DNA of 64,000 nt. It comes from Chitinophaga nivalis (lineage in GTDB: Bacteria > Bacteroidota > Bacteroidia > Chitinophagales > Chitinophagaceae). Position numbers and translations under genes: made by a program. The notes beneath the pieces were generated by a model. The model saw only the letters and a program-made list of their open reading frames with translations. It did no database searches and had not been told where the DNA came from. Below, in pieces: positions 34,633 to 43,417 of the stretch (position 1 is its first letter; every line of letters starts with the position of its first letter). The stretch is from assembly GCF_025989125.1 (NCBI RefSeq), contig NZ_JAPDNR010000001.1, forward strand, positions 1,036,301 to 1,100,300. Reading direction: 5' to 3'.

Positions 34633-35406
34633 ATGTTGAAAAGATCACTTTTAGTACTGCTGGGCTTTTTTTGCCTGCAGGCCAGTCAGGCGCAATTCCT
34701 GAACAAGCTTAGTAAAGAACTGAAAAAAGCGGGTATCACTACCGGTGATACCAGTGCTACCGGCACCAAAAATAAAGGCACCGTTTCCGCTGGTAGCCTG
34801 ACGGAATCCGAAGCTGGTTCCGGTATTAAGGAAGCATTGGCTAAAGGATTAGCTGCCGGTATCGCCAAACTCAATAAAACAGATGGATTTTTTGGAAGTG
34901 AAGTATACAAAGTATTGCTGCCACCAGATGCCGTGAAAATAGGTAATACCCTGCGCGCCGTAGGACTGGGCAGTCAGGTGGATCAGGCGATTCTGCAGAT
35001 TAACCGCGCTGCGGAAAAAGCAGTAGGTTATGCTGCGCCGATCTTCGTGAATGCCATTAAACAAATGACACTTACCGATGCCTTGAACCTGGTGAGAGGT
35101 GGTAATAATTCTGCCACGGAATTTTTCAAAAGCAAAACCTCCAACGACCTGAAAGCGGCTTTTTCGCCGGTAGTAAAAGGCTCGCTGGATAGCACCAGCG
35201 CCACCCGGTATTATACAGATATTGTAACCACTTACAACAAGCTGCCTACTACCTTCAATAAAGTAAATCCGGATTTACAGGACTATGTAACCACCATGGC
35301 GGTAAATGCCCTGTTTGATCAGATCGGGAAAGAAGAAGCGGCTATCCGCGCTAATCCCGCAGCCAGAACAACCGATTTGCTGAAGAAAGTATTTGGTTCA
35401 AAGTAA
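34633..35406 (+). CDS. DUF4197 family exported protein
   Basis: 257 residues with a signal peptide ending SQAQF. A Ser/Thr/Gly-rich linker is followed by the DUF4197 domain: ESEAGSGIKEALAKGLAAGI, SEVYKVLLPPDAVKIGNTLR and ALNLVRGGNNSATEFFKSKT. The family is periplasmic and helical; no function is known to me. It starts 38 bases after the usp gene. Confidence 0.9.
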   Translation: MLKRSLLVLLGFFCLQASQAQFLNKLSKELKKAGITTGDTSATGTKNKGTVSAGSLTESEAGSGIKEALAKGLAAGIAKLNKTDGFFGSEVYKVLLPPDAVKIGNTLRAVGLGSQVDQAILQINRAAEKAVGYAAPIFVNAIKQMTLTDALNLVRGGNNSATEFFKSKTSNDLKAAFSPVVKGSLDSTSATRYYTDIVTTYNKLPTTFNKVNPDLQDYVTTMAVNALFDQIGKEEAAIRANPAARTTDLLKKVFGSK

Positions 35407-35421
35407 TCACAAGCAGCATAC

Positions 35422-35446
35422 AGTCAGGTAATGTTGTTGCCTGACT
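35422..35446 (+). terminator. Short hairpin after the DUF4197 gene
   Basis: AGTCAGGTAA / TTGCCTGACT, ten pairs with one G/T, loop TGTTG. It has no T-run and stands just before the stronger terminator at 35457. Confidence 0.4.
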
Positions 35447-35456
35447 TTGCTATATA

Positions 35457-35495
35457 AAAAAGAGCGCGAAGAGTTGATCTTCGCGCTCTTTTTTT
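35457..35495. terminator. Bidirectional terminator between DUF4197 and flavin reductase genes
   Basis: AAAAAGAGCGCGAAGA / TCTTCGCGCTCTTTTT, 16 perfect pairs with a 5-base loop; A-run on one side and T-run on the other, so it works for the two convergent genes. Confidence 0.85.
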
Positions 35496-35527
35496 AATCC
35501 TGAAAATATCGTTGCCCGGATGTTTAT

Positions 35528-36412
35528 CTACACGGTGCCTGCCAGCAATATCTGCCACGCAGCGCCTACTTCTCCCCTGTCCAGCAGTTGCTGGGCATAC
35601 CGGTGCAACTCTTTCTCCATTTCTTCCGGCGTGATGCTGTAATACTGAATAATATTTTTAAGATGATCATCACTGAAAGTGGCATCTACAAAAGGTACTT
35701 CATGCACATTGCCCAGTAGCCCCAGGTTGTTGCCGGTGAGTATGGAACTGGTTCGGATGGCTAACGGTAAGGCATCTACGCCAATACCCAGCTGCGTGTT
35801 GGGTTTGGGTACTTCAAATACCGCACTGCCGGAAGCCCGGCAGTAATAGTCTCCACCCATGCGGGCTACCAGGTCTATTTTATGTGGGTCTATTTTTCCT
35901 TTGGCATCCAGTACTTCGTCGTTAACGTGCAGCATAACGGCTTCACATATCACGAGATTGCCGGCACCGCCATTGGGGCCTGTTTCAATCACCTGTTTCA
36001 CCACACATTCTATTTGCACCGGACTTTCCTTTACCCGGAAAGGTTTGATCTTTTCAGATGGTAAAGCCGTAAATCCGGCCTTTTCAAATTCATTCACTCC
36101 TTCCGGATATTCGCAGCTGGCCAGTGAGGTTTGTTGTACCATGGCATAGCTGACAACATTGATGACTACTTCCTGGGTGGCATAAATGTTTTCCAGTGTA
36201 TGCTTGACCGTATTGTCGCGTACCCGGCGGGCCGGTGAAAAGATGAGGGTGGGCGGATTGGCGCCAAATACGTTGAAAAAGCTGAAGGGCGACAGATTAG
36301 GTCTGCCGTCTTTATCCAGGGTGCTGGCAAAACAAATAGGCCGGGGAGATACTGCTCCCAGCAGATAGGCATGCAGCTCGCTGGTTTTTACCTGAGATGG
36401 ATCAACCTGCAT
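35528..36412 (-). CDS. Flavin reductase-like FMN-binding protein
   Basis: 294 residues with the split-barrel FMN fold at the N-terminus: YLLGAVSPRPICFASTLDKD, GRPNLSPFSFFNVFGANPPT and ASCEYPEGVNEFEKAGFT. The C-terminal 90 residues are family-specific for the Bacteroidota type. It lies 2 bases after the FAH-family gene on the same strand, so they form an operon, perhaps for an aromatic or ketoacid pathway. Confidence 0.88.
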   Translation of the reverse strand: MQVDPSQVKTSELHAYLLGAVSPRPICFASTLDKDGRPNLSPFSFFNVFGANPPTLIFSPARRVRDNTVKHTLENIYATQEVVINVVSYAMVQQTSLASCEYPEGVNEFEKAGFTALPSEKIKPFRVKESPVQIECVVKQVIETGPNGGAGNLVICEAVMLHVNDEVLDAKGKIDPHKIDLVARMGGDYYCRASGSAVFEVPKPNTQLGIGVDALPLAIRTSSILTGNNLGLLGNVHEVPFVDATFSDDHLKNIIQYYSITPEEMEKELHRYAQQLLDRGEVGAAWQILLAGTV

Positions 36413-36414
36413 GG

Positions 36415-37428
36415 TTATACGTTTTTTTTCAGGGCAAGGATGGAGAAATCAGTATCTTCTTTCACAATGGTATTGGATAAAACACCCAGTCCTGCTATTT
36501 CCATTTCCACTACGTCGCCGGGTTGCAGCCATTGTTCCGTATAGTTGGGATCATTTAATTTACCGGTGCCGTTCAGCTCCAGAAAACAGCCGGTACCTAC
36601 CGTACCACTGCCTATTACATCGCCGGGAAGTATATTGACGCCATAGGCGCAGCGTTCTACAATTTCAGCGAATGTCCAGTCCATATCGCCCATGTTGCCT
36701 TCACTTACCTGAATGCCATTTACTTTACACGTCATTTTCAACTGATAGTTGTTGCCGGTATGGCCTGGTTTGGCTGCTACTTTATAAGGTTCCAGTTCAT
36801 CTGGTGTTACCAGCATAGGGCCTATTACCGTGCTGAAATCCTTGCCTTTGGCAGGTCCCAGGTTTAATTTCATTTCTTCCATCTGCAGGGTGCGGGCACT
36901 CATGTCGTTCATGATCATGTAGCCGCCGATATAATCATCTGCTGCTGCTGCCGTAATATTTCTGCCGGCTTTACAGATAACGATGGCTACCTCCAGTTCG
37001 AAGTCCAGTTTATCAAAATGATCGGGCATGCAGTGAATGTCGCCAGGGCCCTGAATAGCATTGTGGTTGGTGAAATAGAAAATGGGATACTGATCGAATT
37101 CGGGAATCATGTCTACTTTCCGGTTGCGGCGTGCTGCGGCCACATGTTGGCGGAAAGCATAACCATCACGGCAGGAAGTAGGGAATGGTACAGGGGATAA
37201 CAGTTGTACATCGGTTACAGGGATGCCATGGGCAGATCCTGGGTTTTTGCCGGATTTTAACAGGGCATCTGCCTGTTGGGCAATGGTAATCACATCTTCC
37301 CACATCATCAGAAACATGCCCATATTGTTGGGTAAATCAGGATGAAGCTCCTGGGTATTGTATAATAATCCGTCAACCAGGATTGCCAGCTGGTCTGTTT
37401 CTTCTCTTAAATAACTTACAAGTTTCAT
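36415..37428 (-). CDS. Fumarylacetoacetate hydrolase family protein
   Basis: 337 residues. The C-terminal FAH fold has the metal-binding pattern: DFELEVAIVICKAG, GYMIMNDMSARTLQMEEM and LGPAKGKDFSTVIGPMLVTP, plus LPGDVIGSGTVGTGCFLELN. The N-terminal domain (about 1-90) is also present, as in FahA-like enzymes of tyrosine/homogentisate breakdown. No other gene of that pathway is in the window, so the exact substrate is open. Confidence 0.9.
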   Translation of the reverse strand: MKLVSYLREETDQLAILVDGLLYNTQELHPDLPNNMGMFLMMWEDVITIAQQADALLKSGKNPGSAHGIPVTDVQLLSPVPFPTSCRDGYAFRQHVAAARRNRKVDMIPEFDQYPIFYFTNHNAIQGPGDIHCMPDHFDKLDFELEVAIVICKAGRNITAAAADDYIGGYMIMNDMSARTLQMEEMKLNLGPAKGKDFSTVIGPMLVTPDELEPYKVAAKPGHTGNNYQLKMTCKVNGIQVSEGNMGDMDWTFAEIVERCAYGVNILPGDVIGSGTVGTGCFLELNGTGKLNDPNYTEQWLQPGDVVEMEIAGLGVLSNTIVKEDTDFSILALKKNV

Positions 37429-37459
37429 GTTTTGGTCTTGTTCTGGGTGTATGAATAAT

Positions 37460-37467
37460 CAAATATA
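37460..37467 (-). promoter_or_regulatory. -7 box of the FAH-flavin reductase operon
   Basis: TATATTTG on the minus strand, full TAnnTTTG match, 31 bases before the start codon. Confidence 0.45.
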
Positions 37468-37687
37468 AGCATGCAGTATTTATTTTTCAGATAAAACATT
37501 TTTCCCTGTATGCCTTGTTCCGCCTCATTTTGCGCTTATTGGCCACTCTAGCTGTTTTGATCGTTTGGGTACAGATAGCCGGGATACTTTTTTTCTGCAG
37601 CGGGATAGAATTTTGTATAGATCTATAGAAAATCCGGTCTGGCAGATGAATATATTTTATATTTAGGATCAGATGTTATCAACCACC

Positions 37688-38932
37688 ATGCGTAATTTGT
37701 TGTTATTCCTACTGTGTAGCCATCTGTGCATCGCACAGGCACAGCCACGTACAGACAGCCTCCTGAAACGCCTGATTTACCGCGCAGCTTCGCCGGCGCT
37801 GCAACATATCCTGCAACATCCCGATTCGTTTCGTTATCAGCTTATTTACACGCAAATAGACCGCGATGCGGACAATACGCCGCACTTTAAAAACCATTAC
37901 CTGGCTGTAGATGCCGATAAATATTTTAATCCGGCCAGCACGGTAAAAATGCCGGTTGCATTACTGGCGCTGGAAAAACTCAGGGAGTTACAGATCCCCG
38001 GTCTGAATGGCGATACGCCTATGTTTACAGACAGTGCATGGAGTGGGCAGGTAACCGTACATACCGATAGCAGTGCCCGGAATTACCTGCCTTCTGTTCA
38101 TCAGTATATCAAAAAAATATTCCTGGTTAGTGATAACGATGCCTATAACCGGCTCTATGAGTTTGTGGGACAACAGACCATCCATGAAAAACTATGGCAG
38201 AAAGGATATCGTCGCACCCGGATTGTAAGACGTTTTATGCCCCTCACAGAAGAGGAAAACCGGCATACCAATCCTATCAGATTCGCAACAGGTGGTAAAG
38301 TCATTTACAGCCAGCCGGCGGCTTATGATACCCTGACGTTTGACTTCAGTAAACCACACTACATCGGCAATGCCTATCTCGACAAAAACGAACGACTGGT
38401 ATTACAACCCATGGACTTTACCCGGCATAATAACCTGCCCGTGGAAGACCTGCAGCAACTCCTGCAATCGGTGCTGTTTCCGGCATCGGTGCCGGCGGGA
38501 CAGCGGTTTAATCTGACGGCGGCAGATTACCGGTTCCTGTATCAGTACATGTCGCAGTATCCATCAGAAACATCCTCTCCGAAGTACGATACAACGGAAT
38601 ACTTTAACAGCTATACGAAGTTTTTTCTGTTTAAGGGCGCCGGCCACGATATACCGCCGCACATGCGGGTGTTTAACAAAACAGGCTGGTCATACGGCTT
38701 CCTGACAGACGCGGCCTACATCGTTGATTTTAAGCGGGGCATCGAGTTTATGCTGACCGGTACGCTGTATGTAAACCGGGACGGTGTTTTGAATGATAAT
38801 AAATACGAATATGAGGAAACCGGGTATCCTTATTTCCGGGAAATCGGAGATATTATTTACCGGTATGAACAACAGCGTAAAAAGGCCCACCAGCCTGATT
38901 TGAACACATTTAAAATCGACTACGGGAAATGA
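37688..38932 (+). CDS. Class A beta-lactamase-like serine hydrolase
   Basis: About 414 residues from MRNLLLFLLCSHLCIAQAQP, a signal peptide; an ATG five codons earlier is possible. The penicillin-binding fold motifs are all present: Ser84-Thr-Val-Lys87 (PASTVKMP), Ser148-Asp149-Asn150 (VSDNDAYN) and Lys331-Thr-Gly333 (NKTGWSYG). It is longer than true class A lactamases (about 290), with an N-terminal extension and a mid insertion. Whether it acts on beta-lactams or is a peptidase of cell-wall material cannot be told. Confidence 0.82.
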   Translation: MRNLLLFLLCSHLCIAQAQPRTDSLLKRLIYRAASPALQHILQHPDSFRYQLIYTQIDRDADNTPHFKNHYLAVDADKYFNPASTVKMPVALLALEKLRELQIPGLNGDTPMFTDSAWSGQVTVHTDSSARNYLPSVHQYIKKIFLVSDNDAYNRLYEFVGQQTIHEKLWQKGYRRTRIVRRFMPLTEEENRHTNPIRFATGGKVIYSQPAAYDTLTFDFSKPHYIGNAYLDKNERLVLQPMDFTRHNNLPVEDLQQLLQSVLFPASVPAGQRFNLTAADYRFLYQYMSQYPSETSSPKYDTTEYFNSYTKFFLFKGAGHDIPPHMRVFNKTGWSYGFLTDAAYIVDFKRGIEFMLTGTLYVNRDGVLNDNKYEYEETGYPYFREIGDIIYRYEQQRKKAHQPDLNTFKIDYGK

Positions 38933-39001
38933 CCGTCCGGCTATAAAAATTATTTATAGCCTTATAGGAGAGTAAACGAAGGGCAATCGATTTGAAGGTT
39001 G

Positions 39002-39009
39002 TATTTTTG
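39002..39009 (+). promoter_or_regulatory. -7 box upstream of the hydroxylase gene
   Basis: TATTTTTG, full match, 115 bases before the ATG at 39125. The long leader has no open frame of note. Confidence 0.4.
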
Positions 39010-39124
39010 CAGCTGTCATGATAGGGTGTATCCATAAATATGCACAATTTTTGATGTGTCCTATCGGGTTATAAGAAGGAAGGTTTTATTCATTTCCCCT
39101 ACTGGTTAAAAAAATTTGGGAGCT

Positions 39125-39781
39125 ATGAAGTTTGAAAAGATTAAGAACAAAGGGCAGGCAAGGTTATTTGAAAGCAGATACCTCGAGATGCTGACTAAAA
39201 CGCATCCATTGGTGATCTGGGGCATGTATATACCCATTATCAGTTACATGTTGTATTATAGTCATGATACACTGGGGTATAAAGTAAGTACAGTTGCACT
39301 GATATTTTTTGGTGCTATGTTATTCTGGTCATTTTTTGAGTATATCATGCACCGGTTTATGTTTCACTTTACCAGTGACAAGCCCAAAGTTCAACGATTT
39401 ATTTATGTAATGCATGGTAACCACCATGAGTATCCGCGGGATAAACAACGGTTGTTTATGCCGCCTGTTCCAAGCCTGATACTGGCGTCTGCTATATTTG
39501 GTTCACAATACATTTTCCTGCGGGAGATTACATTTATGTTTTTCCCCGGATTTATATTGGGTTACCTGATTTACGGTAGTATGCACTACGCTATTCATGC
39601 CTGGAATCCTCCTTTTAGGTTTATGAAACCGGTATGGCGCAATCATCACCTGCACCATTACAAAAGTGACGAAAAAGGCTTTGGCGTAAGTTCTTCCGTG
39701 TGGGACCGGGTATTTGGAACCGGCTTCGATCTGGATAAAGAAAAAGAGGATAAAGAGAAGGTAAAGGAACTGATGTTTTAA
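39125..39781 (+). CDS. Fatty acid hydroxylase / sterol desaturase family membrane protein
   Basis: 218 residues from MKFEKIKNKGQARLFES; a TTG three codons earlier is less likely. Four membrane helices surround the di-iron His clusters: HRFMFHF, HGNHHEYPRD, HYAIHAW and HHLHHYKSD, the set found in fatty-acid 2-hydroxylases of the FA2H/Scs7 group. In Bacteroidota with sphingolipids such an enzyme could hydroxylate the acyl chain; that is inference. The C-terminus is a charged EKEDKEKVKE helix. Confidence 0.87.
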   Translation: MKFEKIKNKGQARLFESRYLEMLTKTHPLVIWGMYIPIISYMLYYSHDTLGYKVSTVALIFFGAMLFWSFFEYIMHRFMFHFTSDKPKVQRFIYVMHGNHHEYPRDKQRLFMPPVPSLILASAIFGSQYIFLREITFMFFPGFILGYLIYGSMHYAIHAWNPPFRFMKPVWRNHHLHHYKSDEKGFGVSSSVWDRVFGTGFDLDKEKEDKEKVKELMF

Positions 39782-39792
39782 TAAAGCTATAC

Positions 39793-39837
39793 AAAACAAA
39801 ACGGCCGTAAAATCTGATTTTACGGCCGTTTTGTTTT
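39793..39837. terminator. Bidirectional terminator, 21 perfect pairs
   Basis: Arms 39793-39813 and 39817-39837 are exact reverse complements around a CTG loop, with core ACGGCCGTAAAAT and T-runs on both sides. It serves the hydroxylase gene and the convergent 114-residue gene, and overlaps the stop codon of the latter. Confidence 0.9.
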
Positions 39838-40180
39838 ACCATCTTTCCTCATCATCCGGCAGGTCCTGTTGTTTGAACGCTGCGCGGGAGGCTATTTTTT
39901 GTAATTGTCTGTCAATGATCAGCGCGGCCACCGCTTTATAGGGCTCTTCGCCGGAGATGGCGGCATCCTGCAGGATCAGCCGCACTTTATTTTCGGCTAC
40001 ATCTATCCGGTACAGCAGCTGTACAAATTGCCCGAAATCCTGGTTAATTAAGGTCGCCAGCCGTTGCGCGAGCAGTTCCTGCAACTGTTCATAACTAACG
40101 TTGTCAGGTACACGTACCGAAAACTCCTGCTGCGTCCAGCCAGCAGCTTCCTGTAGATAAAGTGCAGGAACAGCAGCCAT
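39836..40180 (-). CDS. Uncharacterised small protein, coupled to DUF6263 gene
   Basis: 114 residues, soluble, no signal: PDNVSYEQLQELLAQRLATL, LLYRIDVAENKVRLILQDAA and a C-terminus DDEERW. It looks like one helical-strand domain of unknown family. Its start codon overlaps the DUF6263 stop (TAATG), so the two are translationally coupled. I do not recognise it. Confidence 0.7.
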   Translation of the reverse strand: MAAVPALYLQEAAGWTQQEFSVRVPDNVSYEQLQELLAQRLATLINQDFGQFVQLLYRIDVAENKVRLILQDAAISGEEPYKAVAALIIDRQLQKIASRAAFKQQDLPDDEERW

Positions 40181-41121
40181 TATTTCATTTGTTTTATTTT
40201 ATAGGAAGCGTTGGTGACGATTTTCACCGGTACTTTCAGGTCCCGTTTTAACCTTTTGGCCTTATTGGCTTTATAGGTGTAATCACCGTTCATCTCTGTA
40301 TTCTGTACACATATACTGGGCAATCCGCTGCTGCGGTTGACGAGATAGTTGGAAGAGGTCGTGCCGCTTATTTCTGCCGTAGCTTTGATATCGTCTTCCA
40401 GTGTCAGCAGTTGTACCTTATCGGTTTTTATTTTAGCGGTACCGCCTATTTTAGCCGTCTGGGTATCCCAGGTTTGCAGGTTCCAGTATAAGTCCACGCG
40501 ACCTACAAGTCCGCCCCGCATTGGTACATTTTCTTCCCACTGCGTACCGGTTTTGATACCATGTGGCGGATACATGATGAGCAGCTGTTCGAGCCAGCTC
40601 CGGAAAGCTTCGGCGCCAAACTGATCTTTCATCAGTTTTTTGTACGCTTCCTGTTCGTTGGGTTTCAGTTGACTGAAAGCGCTGGCGGCATCTTCCAGGA
40701 TTTCGTCCAGCCCTGCTATTTTATTGATAATACCGGTTACCTGAATCTCAACGGTGAAAGGTTTGTCCAGCATGTTTTTCAGGCCTGCCTGAAAAGGTTC
40801 CTTATCGTTGGCCACTTTTGCATCCACAAAAATGTTCTGGTTCTTGGCGTTGAAATTGAATTTAAGTTCTTTATAACGGAAGGTTAGAATTGATTTTCCC
40901 GGAATAATATCGGTGACATCTATGCTGATAATATTATTATAGTCACGGGTGGTACGTTGGGTGACTTCGTTCACAGTCATGTAGGTTTCGCTGCGGCTCT
41001 TTTGCTCCAGTTCAAACAGTTGTCCTTTGCTGAAATTGTAGTTGAGTCCTACATATTCCTGCCCGATAGCCGTAAAGGTCAGGGTGATGGCGATGGTGAT
41101 CAGTCCCAGAAATTTTTTCAT
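40180..41121 (-). CDS. DUF6263 family exported protein
   Basis: 313 residues with a signal peptide (ending TAIGQ). The mature part is rich in beta strands: YVGLNYNFSKGQLFELEQKS, GIINKIAGLDEILEDAASAF and GSKW-like KTGTQWEENVPMRGG. This pattern belongs to DUF6263, found in Bacteroidota. Function unknown. It starts 16 bases after the TIGR02757 gene on the same strand, forming a three-gene row. Confidence 0.82.
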   Translation of the reverse strand: MKKFLGLITIAITLTFTAIGQEYVGLNYNFSKGQLFELEQKSRSETYMTVNEVTQRTTRDYNNIISIDVTDIIPGKSILTFRYKELKFNFNAKNQNIFVDAKVANDKEPFQAGLKNMLDKPFTVEIQVTGIINKIAGLDEILEDAASAFSQLKPNEQEAYKKLMKDQFGAEAFRSWLEQLLIMYPPHGIKTGTQWEENVPMRGGLVGRVDLYWNLQTWDTQTAKIGGTAKIKTDKVQLLTLEDDIKATAEISGTTSSNYLVNRSSGLPSICVQNTEMNGDYTYKANKAKRLKRDLKVPVKIVTNASYKIKQMK

Positions 41122-41137
41122 TACTATGTTTATTAGA

Positions 41138-41911
41138 TCAAACGTATTTTTCGATCACCCCCAGGCCGAATAAGGCAAAGTCATATTTGGCAGGATCGTC
41201 CGGATCCAGTTTTTTTAACTGGTGCGTGAGTGCTGTGGCTGTTTTCCAGTCGGCTTTGGCTTCCGGAATCAACCCCAGTCTGGCGGCTACCCTGCTAACA
41301 TGTACATCTACCGGACAAATAAGCTGCGAGGGGGAGATGTGTTGCCACAGCCCAAAATCCACGCCATTTTCATCTTTTCTGACCATCCAGCGTAAATACA
41401 TGTTCAATCGTTTGCAGGCAGAATTCCTGGCAGGCGTAGATATGTGCTTACGGGTTCTTTCCGGATGTTCCAGTGCAAAGAATACTTTGTGAAATCCCAG
41501 CAGGGCCTTTTCCACGTTTTCATCCTTTTCCGTCAGATGCCCGCTGAAGGCAAATTCCAGGGAAGTAACGTTGGTGTAGTAGTGCTGGAGAAATTCTACG
41601 AAATAGAGCAGGTCCAGTCCATTAAAGGTACGGTGGCAGAAAGACATCAGTTTCATCCGCTCTCGTGGCTGGTGATGCCGGATATAGTCGTAGGGCGAAT
41701 TATCCATCATCTTCATGAGCTCCGTACACTTTTTAATAATACTGGTGCGGTTACCCCAGGCTAATACGGCTGCAAAGAAGCCGGCAATTTCAATATCCTG
41801 TAGTACGCTGAACCGGTGTGGGATACAGATAGGATCATTGGTGATAAAGTCCGGGTGATTGTAATACGCGGCTTTTGCATCCAGGAAATCCTTTAATTGT
41901 TGGATCTTCAT
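41138..41911 (-). CDS. TIGR02757 family protein
   Basis: 257 residues. KDFLDAKAAYYNHPDFITND, IPHRFSVLQDIEIAGFFAAV, LAWGNRTSIIKKCTELMKMM and the C-terminal CPVDVHVSRVAARLGLI and LKKLDPDDPAKYDFALFGLG are diagnostic. The HhH-GPD-like pattern near the end (PVDVHVSRVAARLG) suggests a DNA-glycosylase relative, but no activity is known. Confidence 0.92.
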   Translation of the reverse strand: MKIQQLKDFLDAKAAYYNHPDFITNDPICIPHRFSVLQDIEIAGFFAAVLAWGNRTSIIKKCTELMKMMDNSPYDYIRHHQPRERMKLMSFCHRTFNGLDLLYFVEFLQHYYTNVTSLEFAFSGHLTEKDENVEKALLGFHKVFFALEHPERTRKHISTPARNSACKRLNMYLRWMVRKDENGVDFGLWQHISPSQLICPVDVHVSRVAARLGLIPEAKADWKTATALTHQLKKLDPDDPAKYDFALFGLGVIEKYV

Positions 41912-41936
41912 ATTAGTTAATCACATAATCACCGCA

Positions 41937-41973
41937 AGCCTTTTTATACCAGGTAGGCTGGTATAAAAAGGCT
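41937..41973. terminator. Perfect 16-pair hairpin downstream of the cystathionine gamma-synthase gene
   Basis: AGCCTTTTTATACCAG (41937-41952), loop GTAGG, CTGGTATAAAAAGGCT (41958-41973). It lies 73 bases after the stop on the minus strand and before TIGR02757. There is no T-run outside the stem, so termination is likely but not certain. Confidence 0.55.
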
Positions 41974-42046
41974 GTGGATATGGTATGGGTAAAAGGTTAC
42001 TCCTCGTAAAGATAATTTTTACCGGAGAAGAATTAAAATCAAATAC

Positions 42047-43186
42047 TTATCCTATGGCATTATTCAGATCTTCTATTAAATCGTCTACATCTTCAATACC
42101 TACACTCAGGCGGATCAGGGAGTCGGCCAGCCCGTTTTTGATTCTTTCTTCCCGTGGGATAGAGGCATGAGTCATGGAGGCCGGATGTCCGATCAGGGAT
42201 TCCACACCACCCAGTGATTCTGCCAGTGAAAACAGGTGGGTATTGCTGAGTACCCGGTTGGCAGCTTCGATATTGTCATCTTTCAGGGTAAAGGAAATCA
42301 TTCCTCCGAAGCCACGCATCTGTTGCTTCGCCACTTCATGATTAGGATGGTCGGTAAAGCCAGGCCAGTAAACTTTAGCCACTTTACTGTGATTACGCAG
42401 GAAATGGGCAATGGCCGCACCATTCTCACAATGACGCTGCATTCTTACATGCAGGGTTTTGATACCGCGCAATACCAGGAAACAGTCCTGCGGGCCGGGA
42501 ACAGCACCACAGCTGTTTTGTATGAAATAGAGCTGTTGTGCCAGCGCTTCATTTTTCACAATTACAGCACCATGTACCACGTCGCTGTGGCCGCCCAGGT
42601 ATTTGGTGGCAGAATGCAATACGATGTCGGCGCCCAGGTCCAGGGGATTCTGGAGATAAGGAGACGCAAAGGTATTGTCTACACACAGCAGCACCTCATG
42701 TTTACGGGCAATCTGTGCACAGGCAGCCAGGTCTATAATCTTCAGCAGCGGATTGGTTGGCGTTTCTACCCAGATCATCTTTGTTTTAGCGGTGATATGG
42801 GGTTCGATGTTGGCGGCGTCCTGCATGTCCACAAAAGTGAACTTAATACCGTAACGCTCAAATACTTTGGTGAAGATGCGATAGGTGCCACCATACAAGT
42901 CGTTGGTCGCAATTACCTCGTCTCCGGGTTGCAGCAGCTTGATAACGCCATCAGTAGCAGCCAGGCCGCTGCCGAAAGAAATACCATGTGTACCATTTTC
43001 TATCGCTGCCAGGGCGTTCTGTAAGGCATCCCGGGTTGGGTTCTGGGTCCGGGCATATTCGTAGCCTTTGTGTTCACCTGGTGCACTTTGTACATAGGTG
43101 GACGTTTGAAAGATTGGCGTCATAATGGCGCCTGTGGATGGATCGGGAGCTACACCTGCGTGTATGAGTTTAGTACCCAGCTTCAT
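42047..43186 (-). CDS. metB: Cystathionine gamma-synthase/lyase (trans-sulfuration PLP enzyme)
   Basis: 379 residues. The PLP lysine is in SATKYLGGHSD; YEYARTQNPTRDALQNALA and GLAATDGVIKLL are typical of the family, as is LAESLGGVESLIGHPASMTH near the end. Sequence cannot separate gamma-synthase (methionine synthesis) from gamma-lyase (cysteine from cystathionine) with certainty, so the symbol is provisional. A -7 box lies 39 bases upstream. Confidence 0.85.
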   Translation of the reverse strand: MKLGTKLIHAGVAPDPSTGAIMTPIFQTSTYVQSAPGEHKGYEYARTQNPTRDALQNALAAIENGTHGISFGSGLAATDGVIKLLQPGDEVIATNDLYGGTYRIFTKVFERYGIKFTFVDMQDAANIEPHITAKTKMIWVETPTNPLLKIIDLAACAQIARKHEVLLCVDNTFASPYLQNPLDLGADIVLHSATKYLGGHSDVVHGAVIVKNEALAQQLYFIQNSCGAVPGPQDCFLVLRGIKTLHVRMQRHCENGAAIAHFLRNHSKVAKVYWPGFTDHPNHEVAKQQMRGFGGMISFTLKDDNIEAANRVLSNTHLFSLAESLGGVESLIGHPASMTHASIPREERIKNGLADSLIRLSVGIEDVDDLIEDLNNAIG

Positions 43187-43225
43187 GTCTTAAATATTTT
43201 ATAATGAATAATTTCTGGTGGTTTC

Positions 43226-43233
43226 CAAAGATA
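43226..43233 (-). promoter_or_regulatory. -7 box upstream of metB
   Basis: TATCTTTG on the minus strand, full TAnnTTTG match, 39 bases before the start. Confidence 0.45.
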
Positions 43234-43351
43234 CTCCAGATTTTGCGATTGAGCGGTCAGGGAGTTTAAGTTAAGGATTTGTTAGCGAACACAGCTTGCC
43301 TGTCTGTTTTAACTAATATTAAGATATTATCGTATTATTTATTACGCTTAC

Positions 43352-43413
43352 GAACATTTTTATATCGTTCACCAATTTACCACCAACGGATAGGGATAAT
43401 CGGATTAAATTCG
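43352..43413 (+). promoter_or_regulatory. Upstream region of repeat-element copy 4
   Basis: GAACA (43352-43356) and ATCGTTCAC (43364-43372) form the GAAC-N11-GTTC inverted repeat of copy 1. TAAATTCG (43406-43413) is at the -7 place with one base off TAnnTTTG. AAGATATTATC at 43321 is also shared with copy 1. The distance from GTTC to the element is 47 bases, as in copy 1. Confidence 0.45.
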
Positions 43414-43417
43414 TTCA

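Noticed and set aside
41974..41995. GTGGATATGGT next to a hairpin, resembling the repeated element
   Set aside because: Only about nine bases match; the GGTTTTTCAT start and the terminator hairpin are missing.
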